64,000 nt of DNA from Marchantia polymorpha subsp. ruderalis (taxonomy: Eukaryota; Streptophyta; Marchantiopsida; Marchantiales; Marchantiaceae), in the NCBI GenBank assembly GCA_037833965.1, contig AP031353.1, positions 23,066,501 to 23,130,500 of the forward strand. The letters run 5' to 3'. Position numbers and translations under genes: made by a program. Shown piece by piece: positions 23,409 to 34,695 of the stretch. How positions within the stretch are numbered: the stretch's first letter is position 1; every line of letters starts with the position of its first letter. Under the pieces are notes generated by a model. The model saw only the letters and a program-made list of their open reading frames with translations, did no database searches and was not told the DNA's origin.

Positions 23409-25549
23409 TCGATTCTAGCCAATCATCTGTGAAACTCTCTTTCTGAAGCCAAAGATCAGGATAGTCTGGATGAAGGTACAGATTCGACTATCATGGGAAA
23501 GTCGAGAAACGGATGCCATTGCACGGCCACATGGCACAGGAAGATCTCAAGAATGTATACGAGTCCTGCAGGAAGGAACGGCGTCGATCTTCTTTGGAAG
23601 AAGCCGGACAAGGGCTCATCACACACGAAGGGCGAACAGAAGCAGTTCCAAGGAGACATTCAAACTCGTTCTCATTCATTCATTGGAGGTATTTGATTCT
23701 AGCTCCTGTATTTAGGAAATCTAGAGACTGAGCAAGAAACTTAAGACTGCCGTATTATGATAGAAGCTTATCCTGGAAAATGTAAACTCCTTACAACGTG
23801 GCTGCTCCTATCCAGCAGATCTATCTAGGAGAACTGCATGAGTCAGATGACTAATTTCCATGACATGATGAAACAAAATTGATCGATAGAAACTGGTATG
23901 ACAGTCAAGATAGAATTGGGGATAGTCCATCTTCTTTCAACTCTTATGTTTGCTCCAACAAATTTTCGTGGAGGCACTTCGTTGGAACCAAGGTTAGAGT
24001 CCTACCTACTCCACAGTACGAGCAGTACTAGCAGGTTTGTTGAGCGCGATACTCGATTTACGTTTTAATCAGTGGGTGATAATTTAGAATAACACAGTTT
24101 CATCAATACTTCTATTTCGAGGTTGCTCCGAGTCTGTCCAAATTTGAAATCAGTCATCTCAAAATAATGGGTCCTAAACCCACCTGCATGAATGCTCTTT
24201 GTAATTCAGGCGCTTCATGAACAATCTGAAAAGCTTAATGTACACCAAACAAATATGGCAAATCGGGCACGTTGAGATGGACAGAACTTGGGCTTGAATA
24301 CTCCAATAGATTCTTTGTGCAAAGACTATAACTGCACATTTCACCTCCCTGACCCGGACAGTCTGTACATAAAATATGGGTTGGCTGTAAACTGACAGGA
24401 TTTCACATAGATGGAACTGAACCAACAGCTTTACTCTGACTGGGAGACTGTATACTATACACATTTAAGTACCCTAAAACGGAGCTCAAGATGTAGCCAT
24501 TTGGGAATTGAATGTATATAGAATCCACATGAGGTTCCAAAAATATTTAAATTCCAATACAGCCCTAATTGTATTACTTAAAGAACTTCCTTCTCCTTCG
24601 AAAACTCATCCTTTATATGAGTTTCCGAGAGTATGTCTATTGAAAAAACCATTCAGGATATTTTGCAATTCAGATCGGTACAAGTATATCGACATAGAGC
24701 ATCAGTTTTGTCGGATGAAATTATGAAAGGAAGCATGACAATTCGATAAGTTCGTCATGGATTTTCATCATTGTCGACGTTTGCAAACATCAGAGATGAA
24801 ATGGTGAAGATAATCGCACTTATATATGAATAATGTCACGATTTGCTAAAAAATTCCACTTTCATTACTAAACTTAGAATGTTCAATTCAATTCACGTTA
24901 CTCGAATTATCAATGTGTATCAACTTCTATGCATCTACTTTCCCATACCAAAAAATATTGTATACACATTACCTATGCCCTAGAAGTCCATTTCAAGCAC
25001 AAAACAACAATATTTTTGCACAATATTTATTAATCATCTCATAACATGAAGAATATAATCTAAACATGTGCTGAAGCAGTGAAAGTCCATTAAAATCACT
25101 AAGGATCACTACTCTCGTACAAAATGCTATAGAATGTGGAAAAAAAAACATCAACAGAAAGCTCTGAACTTAAACTATCAAATTTTGATCTAATTAAACT
25201 TATTAAACTTGTATAGAGATGAATTTCTCGTCTAGATGCTTTCAGCAGTTCTTCCATACCAACTTAGCTACCCGGTGCTGTTATAGGAATAACAAGCGGT
25301 CCACCATATCAAGCAGTAGATTGGTTCATCACATGGGAATCTTAGCATTATGAATGATATCAACTGCTAAACAGGACGAGGAGAAATAGTGAATGAGGAT
25401 TACAATACTTGTTGACAACGTAGACGTTCGACGTCTTTTGTGAATGTCCAGAATAAAATTTAAGTCAAACGAACAAGACGCTTCTAAGAATGTATTTGAC
25501 TGAATTTGCATGAAATCCGTGAGCAGCAGAAGCGTGTTGTGAGCTAACA

Positions 25550-26160
25550 GGAGTCAATGCCCGGCCCACTTTCAGGTCCTCGTATCAGTTCCGTGGAACG
25601 CACAATGTCGTTAGCATACGTCCGTTTGCAGCTTAGTCATCTTCGGACAAGAACCGGCAACTATCGACTGTCGATTGACATTTGTCGAATGTCTAATCCC
25701 CTGTCCGCCATTCGAGAGACGAGATTTTCCGCATCTCTGATAAACTTTCACATGGAAAGGTCGTGCAGGCCACTCCTCGAGATTCCACCCGCGGGACACG
25801 TCAATGGAGTTTTGAAGGGAGAGCGGGGTGGTGGGACAAGTCTTCTAACGCGGCCATATGGAGCTGGATGCTCCGATATCCTCGTCCATGCTCCATACCA
25901 GAAGTTGGGATATCTTCTATCGTAGGGGCGGTTGCTGTAGTCGTTCGACTAAAGAGAAAATGTACGGCCCGACAAATTTGTTCATTGAATTCGTAGATCT
26001 TTCGTTTTGTTTTTGACGTTGTATCTCGATCACAGTCACTAGCCTTGGCTCCAGCTATCCAGTGGTCGTCTAGTGTGATATTCAGTTTTCTCGACTCCAC
26101 TTCCGGTCAGCTGATGTAACAAATATTTCCTTTCCAAGCCAATGTTTCTTCTACTTTCTG
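25550..26160. other. GC-richer intergenic block, no supported gene
   Basis: Overlapping open frames on both strands (longest about 122 codons, + strand from 25557) without recognisable motifs. It lies upstream of the small basic gene at 26.69 kb. Confidence 0.35.
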
Positions 26161-26378
26161 ACAGGTATTTTGGAATCATTGTAAATATGTTCCTCGCACT
26201 TGAACATCGTGCAGTCACGAACGACACAGACTACAGTATTCCATGACAAACTCACTCGACTAGTTGCTAAAGTACGGCGCCTCAAGACTCGTGTCAGGTG
26301 GATATGAACTTCGGCAATGGTGGAGTTGAAGACACCTGTTACGAGTGCGGTGCGCTGTTACGTGAGCCCACAGAGCCC

Positions 26379-26386
26379 CACGTGGC
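26379..26386 (+). promoter_or_regulatory. G-box / ABRE core upstream of small basic gene A
   Basis: CACGTGGC, the G-box with ABRE core, about 140 bp upstream of the candidate TATA box. In plants such elements bind bZIP factors and often give abscisic-acid or light response. A role here is inference. Confidence 0.4.
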
Positions 26387-26516
26387 AAAATTCTTCCTGT
26401 GAGTTACACGCGTCGATCAGCCGCTAGCATTCTGCGCTGTCTCCTACAAACAATCCTACCATGCGTGTCGATCACAGGCAACTAAGTTTAGTTTCGCGAG
26501 TATGATTTCCTCGAAC

Positions 26517-26525
26517 AGGATATAA
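26517..26525 (+). promoter_or_regulatory. Candidate TATA box of small basic gene A
   Basis: GGATATAAGG sits about 170 bp before the ATG at 26690. No ATG occurs between this site and 26690, so the predicted start would be the first AUG of a transcript initiating near 26550. Confidence 0.45.
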
Positions 26526-26689
26526 GGTCTTCGATCCTTTGTAGTTTCAGAAATCAGCAGATTTGTCGATCTTTGCGAGAAGCTTTGGTAGCGTATCTTC
26601 AGCCCGAGTCCGCGTCATTGTAGCTACGGAAACTGTTGCTTAACGAGGTGTTTCTGATTGTCTTCCTGTGAGTTCTTCCGAGTTTGAAG

Positions 26690-27180
26690 ATGGACGCTCT
26701 GAGACGCGCTGATGCGAAAGTAGCTCAAGCTACTCATCCCAGGAGGAACACCAAGTGGAGGATGCAGAGGTAACAATCCCTCTATGGACTGCAGGAAGTT
26801 TGCTGAGACATCTGTTCTAAGGCAGAGCATATGAAATGGAGGTAGTTAAAGTACAGAGTGTTGCTATGCGCCTGATGTGTGCATGTGCTGCAGAGCTGTA
26901 GGATTTCCCAGCTTGATGTAAACAGTCAGATTTGCGTTGTTGACAGGCACATCCGGTGAACTTTTGCAAACTTAAATCCATCGTATGGATGCATTGGCAT
27001 TGGTGTTGAGGATATTTGTGCATAAGAAGATTTTGGGGACACTGTTGTTGGGTATACTGTATGCAGATTGTGAATCTGACTGATGTATCATATTATATTT
27101 TCTATTGTAGGTATAATCCTCTGTTCTACATTAAGCGCATCATCAACAACTTGAAGAGTGTAGGCCGCAGAAGACACTGA
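26690..27180 (+). CDS. Small basic two-exon gene A (49 residues), unrecognised family
   Basis: Exons 26690-26769 and 27111-27180 are joined by a 341-bp intron (GTAACA...TTGTAG) that splits an arginine codon after its second base. The product is 49 residues, very rich in Arg and Lys, starting MDALRRADAKVAQATHP and ending NPLFYIKRIINN...RRRH before TGA. The start has a strong context (AAG before ATG, G after) and is the first AUG downstream of the TATA box. The gene at 32.5 kb shares the N-terminal block, the exact intron position and phase, and the C-terminal NPxFYxKRIxNNxKS motif, which argues strongly for a real gene despite its size. I know no family with these motifs. There is no signal peptide or membrane segment. 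A nucleic-acid- or membrane-binding basic peptide is conceivable but unsupported. Confidence 0.6.
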
Positions 27181-27189
27181 GCGGAGCAC

Positions 27190-30100
27190 ATCTCGACACA
27201 GTGTAAACAGTTGTCCATTTATGGCTGAGCACAAAGAAGCTATCTTTGATACACCATGTGATCATCATAATGATTCTGCACAGAGATCGGAACGTAATCA
27301 TCTTCTAGCCAGAGGCTGCAGATCATGTACGAAACAGCAGAGGAGATTTTATTTTGTGAACAGCGGTGACTGAGTGCAATCATCTTGTAAATACCAACAG
27401 ATTTCAATAATGACCAACTTCGGATGTTGATAGTTTTGCTTCGGTCTACATCTGAGGCCATTCTTTCCTCGCAATCCTGGCATCAGTAGGGTTAATCAGT
27501 CTGCGTAGTTTGGAGTGTATGGACGTTGTACAACAACGTCCATGGTTTACTTCAGTATATTGATCATTGTAAACTTTGAATGAAATTCGATCCTTTTCAT
27601 ACATGAGAATACTACTCTATTATTTACTATTGTTTACTGAGATCTTTTTGTGTAAGCTAGCAGCTCGCATTGTCGAACAGTGAAGATCTTACTGAGAGTT
27701 ACTGAGAATGTAACATAGACGAAGTAATCAAAAATTGTAGAGTCATTTCAAACATTATGATAATAAAATATGAAATGAAGTTCCTAAATCGTCAAACCGT
27801 AGCATGTAAATTGTTTAGTACCCGCCACTTCGTAGTGATATCTCATCTTGTAGATAACATGTCAATTTAACCAATTGCATTATGTACCCAAGCGTCGGAG
27901 TAGTCTCATAATCCGACGATTATGATATGGAATTGATAATTCTAGAAAGAAAGTGTATAATGCTTAGCACCTGTTAACAAGAAAGTTTGTTTACCCAAAT
28001 GCTATGCTACCTGATGCCTGCAGTACACTCGTCTCTCAGAATTTAGTCAGACCGATCTGTGTTCCAGCCCAAAAAGCAGGTTGGGCCAACATGAGATTAT
28101 CCTTAGCATCCTCCTCTTCCTTCTTCTTGCTGAAATCTCTCTCTAGGCAAGCGATCATACTTGATCTTCGTTTGTATCCTCATAACTACGCCCCCGCCAA
28201 AGGCAAAGTTGCTTTTTCACCGAAGAAAAATAAAAATGTTATAAAGAAATTAACTGTCTCGCCCTGATTCACACATTCTATTCTCTCTCTGCTAAGTTTT
28301 TCGAAAAGATTTCGACAGTTCATATGTTAGCTCACAAACTCGCTCACATTGTCTCTCGGCCAAAATATTCGCTCAAAGGTCTCGACAGATGTACGCTCCA
28401 TTGCAATTTTGACTCCTAACTCCGCTCATTGCCCCAAAAGCATACATGTTACGACAAGTATGAATCCAAGACCTCGGGCGTTATTGTGCACATGGATGAA
28501 AATGTGCTGTAGGTAGAATCCCACGTTTTGTGTTACGCAAGTTCCCATCAAGTAATTTTTTCTCTGGCTTATGATAAGCACGATTTGAGTTTAATTAAAC
28601 TTAGTAACATATCTGCAATGATTTAATTTAAAAAATAATATTTATGTATGAGCTAAAATGTAAAGCGATATATGACTGAGAAACAATATGTTTGACATAG
28701 TCATATATGGGGGTTTGTTTCGGTTCATGCCATGTAATTGAAGAAGACAATTTATAAACTTAATTTGGGGAAAAATATTTCTTGAATGTTTAAAAAAATC
28801 TGATATAATACGTAAGAAAATATTTTAACAATAAAATTCTTGGTTTTTTTTGTCTGCTATCCTTTTTTAATGCAAACAGAATGTGATAGACTATATTTTT
28901 TACGAAGTTGTAACTGTCACTAAATTATATCTTGCATCGATCAGGATTTCTTGCTACTTTTGCATAAGAAAACGAATTCAGAGTTAAGTAAAAGGAAGGC
29001 ATATCGTAAATTCTACAAACAGACTTATATGTGTCACTCACTTACTTTTTATTCGTGCAATTGTATCCCCATTCTTTTGAGACTTCTGAAAAAGAGTATC
29101 TTGAGGATAAAAAATACATAAGAACAAATATCTCTTGTTCTTGTTTTTTAATAAATATCACCCAAACTTTCTGAGACATCCACTCTCCTGGAGTCATGTC
29201 TTGTTTTTTAAAATTCCAACAAAAGTCCTGAACCTTGATTTATCAAAAAGCATGCAATAAAGTCCACTTCCTTGTCCAAATTCAGCAACACTATTTAAAT
29301 ATTTTCATGAAATTATGAAACTTTATGAATCTATCAAAATTATTGCGGGCTTTTCTGATGCTACCGCGTTGCCAATTTCGTCCCATCAGAAGATTGTGCG
29401 GAAGTACAAAATGGTTGGCACTCACAAAGTTGAGTGTAACTCACAACTACACCACACCACGACAAGATCTAGTCCTGTAGTAAACGAACGTGGAAACCCG
29501 CTGGAATTACAGGAAATTTTGAGAACATTGGTGGAAGCAGATACTCGAAGTATACTTCACTCCAAGTATTCTTGCCGATGTAGGCACACGGAAAGGAGAG
29601 TGACCCTTCAGTCTGAAGTAAATAGCTCGGCTGCTTCTCAGGAAGTTCACAAGCAAGAATGTGCACGCGTTTAAGAAATCAAAGCTAACGACCTTGGTGA
29701 ACATATCTTCCGCTCCAATTCCTTCTATTTTAGTCCGTTATCTCGGAACTCTGCAGGCTCAAGCTTTCTTCAAAGTACGCTCGTGATACCACAGCTGCCA
29801 GTTGTGAAACAGCCCCTTGCGTGGTTTCAATTCAAAATCTGCTGGACTTCAACTAAACGTGACATAGGTGACTTATTCCTTCTTTCTACATCTATTACCA
29901 GTTTCTGTACATTTCTCATTTTACATGCGAGACAAGAATGTGAGTTCGTAAAATTTTTTATGAATAGCGTTCATGACTCTATGTGAAAGGAGAATGTGTG
30001 AAGATGATGAACACCACTTGATACTCGTTTGACTTCGACCAAACAAACCAGGAGGAACCAGGTCATATTATAAGCCTTTTACTTGTTACCAAATTTACAC

Positions 30101-31140
30101 GAACATGAACGTACACCTGCCTGAATATTTGAGTTCTATATTTGAGGTAGTGTACGGTCATATTTTGGACCGTACAATCTCATAATTCACCGTACATACC
30201 AAAAATATGAAAAAAATCTTCCCTAAGTTGAAACGGATTGTGTCCTTTAGTAACCATGACCACCCATTCTCTCGATTAAACCTACACACATGTGGAAACA
30301 CTTTGGTCTCAAAAAACTGCTCATGCGTCACTGTGAATGGAGAATCATGTAGATCGCGTTGACAATCAGTAAATGTTGCGATATTTTACGCTTGGAATTG
30401 CAACACGATTTTCTGCATAGGAGGAGAAACTTTACTCGAGAAGTGGTGAACCTCCTAGCTTAGATTAAAGTACCGATGGATTTTACACCCATCGGTGGTT
30501 TAAAACGGGGTACACAATATCACTCAACACAATGAGGACGGGTGAACCGAATGATTTTGATTTAAGTTAACTATGTTATCAAAGTGAGTAAAGGTATTAA
30601 TATCTTTAGGCAAGCAATCCACATTTAACTTGCGAGTTGAATATATTCAAACTCCACACTTAACACTTTGTTCAATAATCGAGTCAAAGTATGTACAACG
30701 CACAACTACACAATGTGGAAATACCATCACTCCACTTTCAAATCCATTGACACGTAAAAACGATGTTATTCACTTCGTGTAATGTGGAGTTCAGAGTTCA
30801 ACCTGGGGCTCTGCTCGTTGTTTGGTTGAGGGAGACTCCGCGGATGCTCCCACGCGCGATTCTTAGTTCAAAGTTAATCTGTATGATAAGGTTTACAGAA
30901 ACAAGACTTAGGTTATTGGAAATGCCTAGCGAATATTATTATTTTAAGTACTTCGTAACATTTTAATATGAGATTTTTAGGCCAAACGAATTCATTTTTG
31001 GGTCGTGCTTGGTGGTGTATCGGGACAAGATTCATGAACAACCTCAGTGGTGGAAAATGTGTCAGGTTGACATTCGTGTGATAGGAGTGATTAATAATGT
31101 ATTGCGTTGACACTTGTGTGTGATTTTGCGTATAGACATG
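27190..31140. other. Intergenic stretch, no supported gene
   Basis: Begins with the likely 3' UTR of gene A. It contains a 9-bp inverted repeat (TGGACGTTG at 27520 and its complement at 27534) and an AT-rich section at 28.5-29.3 kb. Short open frames are unconvincing. Confidence 0.45.
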
Positions 31141-31178
31141 TTGTCTTGTTGCGAGTATACGGAGTTAAAAGCCCGAAA

Positions 31179-31179
<1 letters not shown>

Positions 31180-31212
<33 letters not shown>
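31180..31212. repeat. Homopolymer tract of 33 C
   Basis: Uninterrupted run of C on the + strand. The complementary G tract could form a quadruplex. It may also mark an assembly or sequencing-length error. Confidence 0.95.
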
Positions 31213-31215
<3 letters not shown>

Positions 31216-31944
31216 TAAATCGTTTGGGTTAAAGATCTCATATTAAAATGTTATGAAGTATGCTCTCACTAGGCATTTACAATAACCTAAATCTTTGATG
31301 ATTCCAATAAATCTTTATACTTCCAAACGTAAATTTTGACTGTGAAACCTTATGGGCACGCATATTTTATGCATGGGGAATTCGAGGGATAGATAGTGAA
31401 TAATGAGGTACTTGTCACAAGAGCACAGTTAAGCAATACCTAAAGGTAGAAATGGCTTAGGAGAAGGTAGAGCAGGTACATGTACGGTCTCTATTATTGA
31501 AAGACCCAACGGTCAGGTCAATCAATCAGCATCCGCGAAGAAAAGGGGTATTCGATAAAATCCAATGCGATCCAGCTGGAAAAGCCGAGATTGAAAAGTT
31601 CCAGCGTTCGTGCTCAAAATCGGGCCTATTTCCATCGACCAATCGTCGCACTCTTCTCGTCTTGTCTGCTATATTCCACTGTAACGCGTACCTGCAGCTC
31701 CTCCTGCTCTGGCTTCGCGCCCCTCCCACCGCGAAAATGTGCGCTTTCCCCGCAATCAAAGAAGCCGCTTTCCATCGACCAGCTCAGGCGCTTGTCTTCT
31801 GCGGCCTCCGTTCGATGAAGATGTGATTCAATCATGAGCCTCTATTTACATCATTCTCCGATGCTCGGGCCCTGGAATCCTCGAGAGGACAGGCAAGGCA
31901 ACGCCAGGCAAGGGGACAGGCTTTAGGGGGCCGTCGGTCGCGAA

Positions 31945-32497
31945 ATGGACAGTGGATATACGTGATACCCTGTGGTCCGCAGCAACTTCCCTCCGCCTTT
32001 CCCTTCGTTCTCAGCGGACCGCGCCAGGGCCTCCGCTCTCTTCGGGCGGAAGAAAACACGTCCCGTCGTCATCGTTCCTCGCATATCCACGTCAACTGAG
32101 CATTGTCCGCGTCGGATTGCTGTTTACTCCACGGGGCAGCTTTCCATCGCAAAAGACTCCCTGGACGACGTGTAATCTTGAAGCGTTGACGCGCTTTTGG
32201 CGCTGGGGCTCCTCTTCTTAACCCGCTCTTCTGAGCTCGTTGGTCAACCATATCGAAGCTCGTCGAAATCAATCTGTCAGAAAGCGGATTTGGTTCCATA
32301 GATCGGTGATTTGGTCGTGCGGGGAGTTGTTTCTACGGGATTCAGGAGTCGGAGTAGTATCGTACGGGGCTGTTTGTGGGCTGATTGGAAAGGTGGCACT
32401 CTGTGCATTGGTCGGCTCTGCGGAGGAGGTGGTGAAGGAAGCATCAGGGAAGGAAGGATCCGAAGCAGAATTCTAATCAGAGCGGGTCTGAGAGGCC
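31945..32497 (+). promoter_or_regulatory. GC-rich, AUG-free leader/promoter region of small basic gene B
   Basis: From just after an ATG at about 31944 to the start of gene B there is no ATG on the + strand. The sequence is visibly richer in G+C than its flanks. This suits a long 5' leader or promoter. No clear TATA box was found; GATATACG near 31955 is the nearest candidate. Confidence 0.35.
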
Positions 32498-33074
32498 ATG
32501 GATCATCTTAGAAGAGCTGATGCGAAAGTTTCTCAAGCTACTCATCCCGTCAGACATGCGAAATGGCGCCTGAACAGGTACATCTTAGACACTGACACAA
32601 GGACTTGTTTTGGAGTTTCTCGGGGTGTGGCTGCAACCCGGCCGAGGTCGCACCGATTTGCTTTCAATCTTTTCAGCGTACAGTGACAGTTCGCACGCCG
32701 TGATTTACTTGAAATTTCTCAGATTGTGAGGACATTGTAGTCTGCTGAGCGAAAGATTCTCGACTGACAGGTCTTCTGGCCGAAGCTCTTAGAGCCGGCT
32801 GACCATCGCTCAATAAACAGAGTAGATGGCGTTGTGCTTGAATGTTTAAGATGTGGTTAATTTAGGGTGTGATGTGAGCTAAATGTTGGTGTGCCGTCAA
32901 TGTGTTTCTTGCAGATGGAATCCCAGGGTCAGGTGGAACATTAAGAAGCATAAAATGACCCACCCGATCGACCATCAAAAAGCCAAAGTGAAGAGAAAGT
33001 TCAATCACATGAATCCATTTTTCTACCTCAAGCGCATCAAGAACAATATCAAGAGCATTTTCAGAAGAAAGTAG
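32498..33074 (+). CDS. Small basic two-exon gene B (79 residues), paralogue of gene A
   Basis: Exons 32498-32577 and 32915-33074 are joined by a 337-bp GT-AG intron (GTACAT...TTGCAG) splitting an arginine codon after base two, exactly as in gene A. The product is 79 residues. It starts MDHLRRADAKVSQATHP and ends NPFFYLKRIKNN...FRRK before TAG. Exon 2 carries about 30 extra codons compared with gene A. Within them a second T-H-P motif (MTHPIDHQ) is again followed by basic residues and an N-P motif, so the protein appears to contain two tandem copies of a THP...NP module where gene A has one. It lies 5.3 kb downstream of gene A on the same strand, consistent with local duplication. ATG context is strong (G at -3 and +4). 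Function unknown; very basic, without signal peptide or membrane span. Confidence 0.6.
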
Positions 33075-33079
33075 ATCTG

Positions 33080-34690
33080 ACTTTCAGAGGTGTATTCCTT
33101 GCAGTTTATGTTCTTGATACAGTAGATCACAACTTCTCTCGACTCTTTGTATATGAGTCTACAGTTGAGAGATTTTGCAGACATTTGATGCTCGTGACGT
33201 AGGAATTAGCAGTGAAACAAAACTCCCATTGGAGTTTGTACAGATATCATTCATTCTTTCTTTCTTCAAGTAAAAGATCCAAAATAATTTACCCCTTTCT
33301 AATCAGCAGCATTAGGTACTACTCGTATGACAATTCTGCATAGCTTCTAGTGGAATTTTATTAGGTTCCCAGTTTTCTGGTAGATATACGCAGGACCCGA
33401 CTGGTCTTAGATAGCCACAGAATGTCGAGAGAATCATATTCAGAAGGCAAGCACAGGATGATGATTGAGGACAGACGACAGTTGTGTCTGCGGAAACTGA
33501 TTCTCTCCACATATCTACAGTGAGAGGGCCGTGCCAGTTTCCCAGAAACGGTCAGGCATTTTGAGGTGATGTACAGGTGGAACTCTGATTTTATGGAACT
33601 TTGAGCTGGCGCCTGGAATATGCCTCATGCCTGATGCAGTCTATATCGATGTATTATGCAGTCTGTCTGGAAGATTTTGTCAACTGTTGGGAGACTGCAG
33701 TTCACACATGTAGTTGTTTCCTACCTATTATGTGACTTGGATCTTTTGACTGGATGAACGAAGCAGGCTACATCGATTGCAAGAAGCATATTTGTAGGAT
33801 GTTCTCCTGATGCTATATAAGGACGATTTTGTTGTTTTCACTCCCTTGTCTTCGAGATGCTTGTGTATTGTCAGTGTTGACTAGTTAAATGGGTCGGAAC
33901 CTTTTCTCGTCTGCAGAAACTTCCAGTTTTTATCTCTATCATCTGCTAGAATCGAATGAAAATGAAGCAATTTGGAATATGGAGTGAGGCAAGCACGATA
34001 TTCGAATATTAACACAACACTGAATTTGTGGCAACACTGAACCTACATCTGCAATACAAGTTGCGTAACCTTTCGAATTTATTATAGAATCATCCCGGTC
34101 TCTCAAAGGGAAAGAATGTGCCTTAGCAATGTAAATCATTGATAAGGGAATTAACCCCAATCATTACTGGCCATGTCTGATAAATATGAAGGTTGTTTGG
34201 AATTGCCTACAATCATTATGATTGAATTAATCGCGGTGTTTTAATTTAATTCTGAAGTGACCACGGAATTGAGTAAACCGTTTATTTCGAAGTCTTCTTA
34301 CTCGACAGGAAGTCAGCAGCTTCTCTTTGTTTAGAGGTGAAGCGTTTCGATGACAGCGATCCTTTATAGTAGCCAGCTGCAACGCTTGTGAATGTACTCC
34401 CGTTGGGTGCTCAGTTGATCTGTACTGCCCTTCCTGCCATTTACTCTGTCTGTCCTCTCGTACCTTCGAAGGACCTGATAATTCGAAATGTCGGCGAAGG
34501 ACTCTTTGACAGAGACCTGTGGGAATCACTGACATGAATAAGGGGCTAAAACGCCTACACAGCGCATTATACTTCCGGAGTTACATTACCTCCACTCGGG
34601 TATTTCCTCCATGGCGAATTTACCACATAAAATCAAATGATATTTCATATAAGTTCAGCCCCAGAATTCTGTTCGCTTAAGATCGGTTTG
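33080..34690. other. Intergenic between gene B and the laccase gene (convergent 3' ends)
   Basis: Contains the 3' UTRs of two convergent genes. No additional gene seen. Confidence 0.5.
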
Positions 34691-34695
34691 AAAGT

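Noticed and set aside
25557-26100. 122- and 99-codon open frames
   Set aside because: Opposite strands over the same GC-richer block, no recognisable protein features.
31497-32300. Several open frames of 65-109 codons on both strands
   Set aside because: Shadows of the GC-rich leader of gene B; no motifs.
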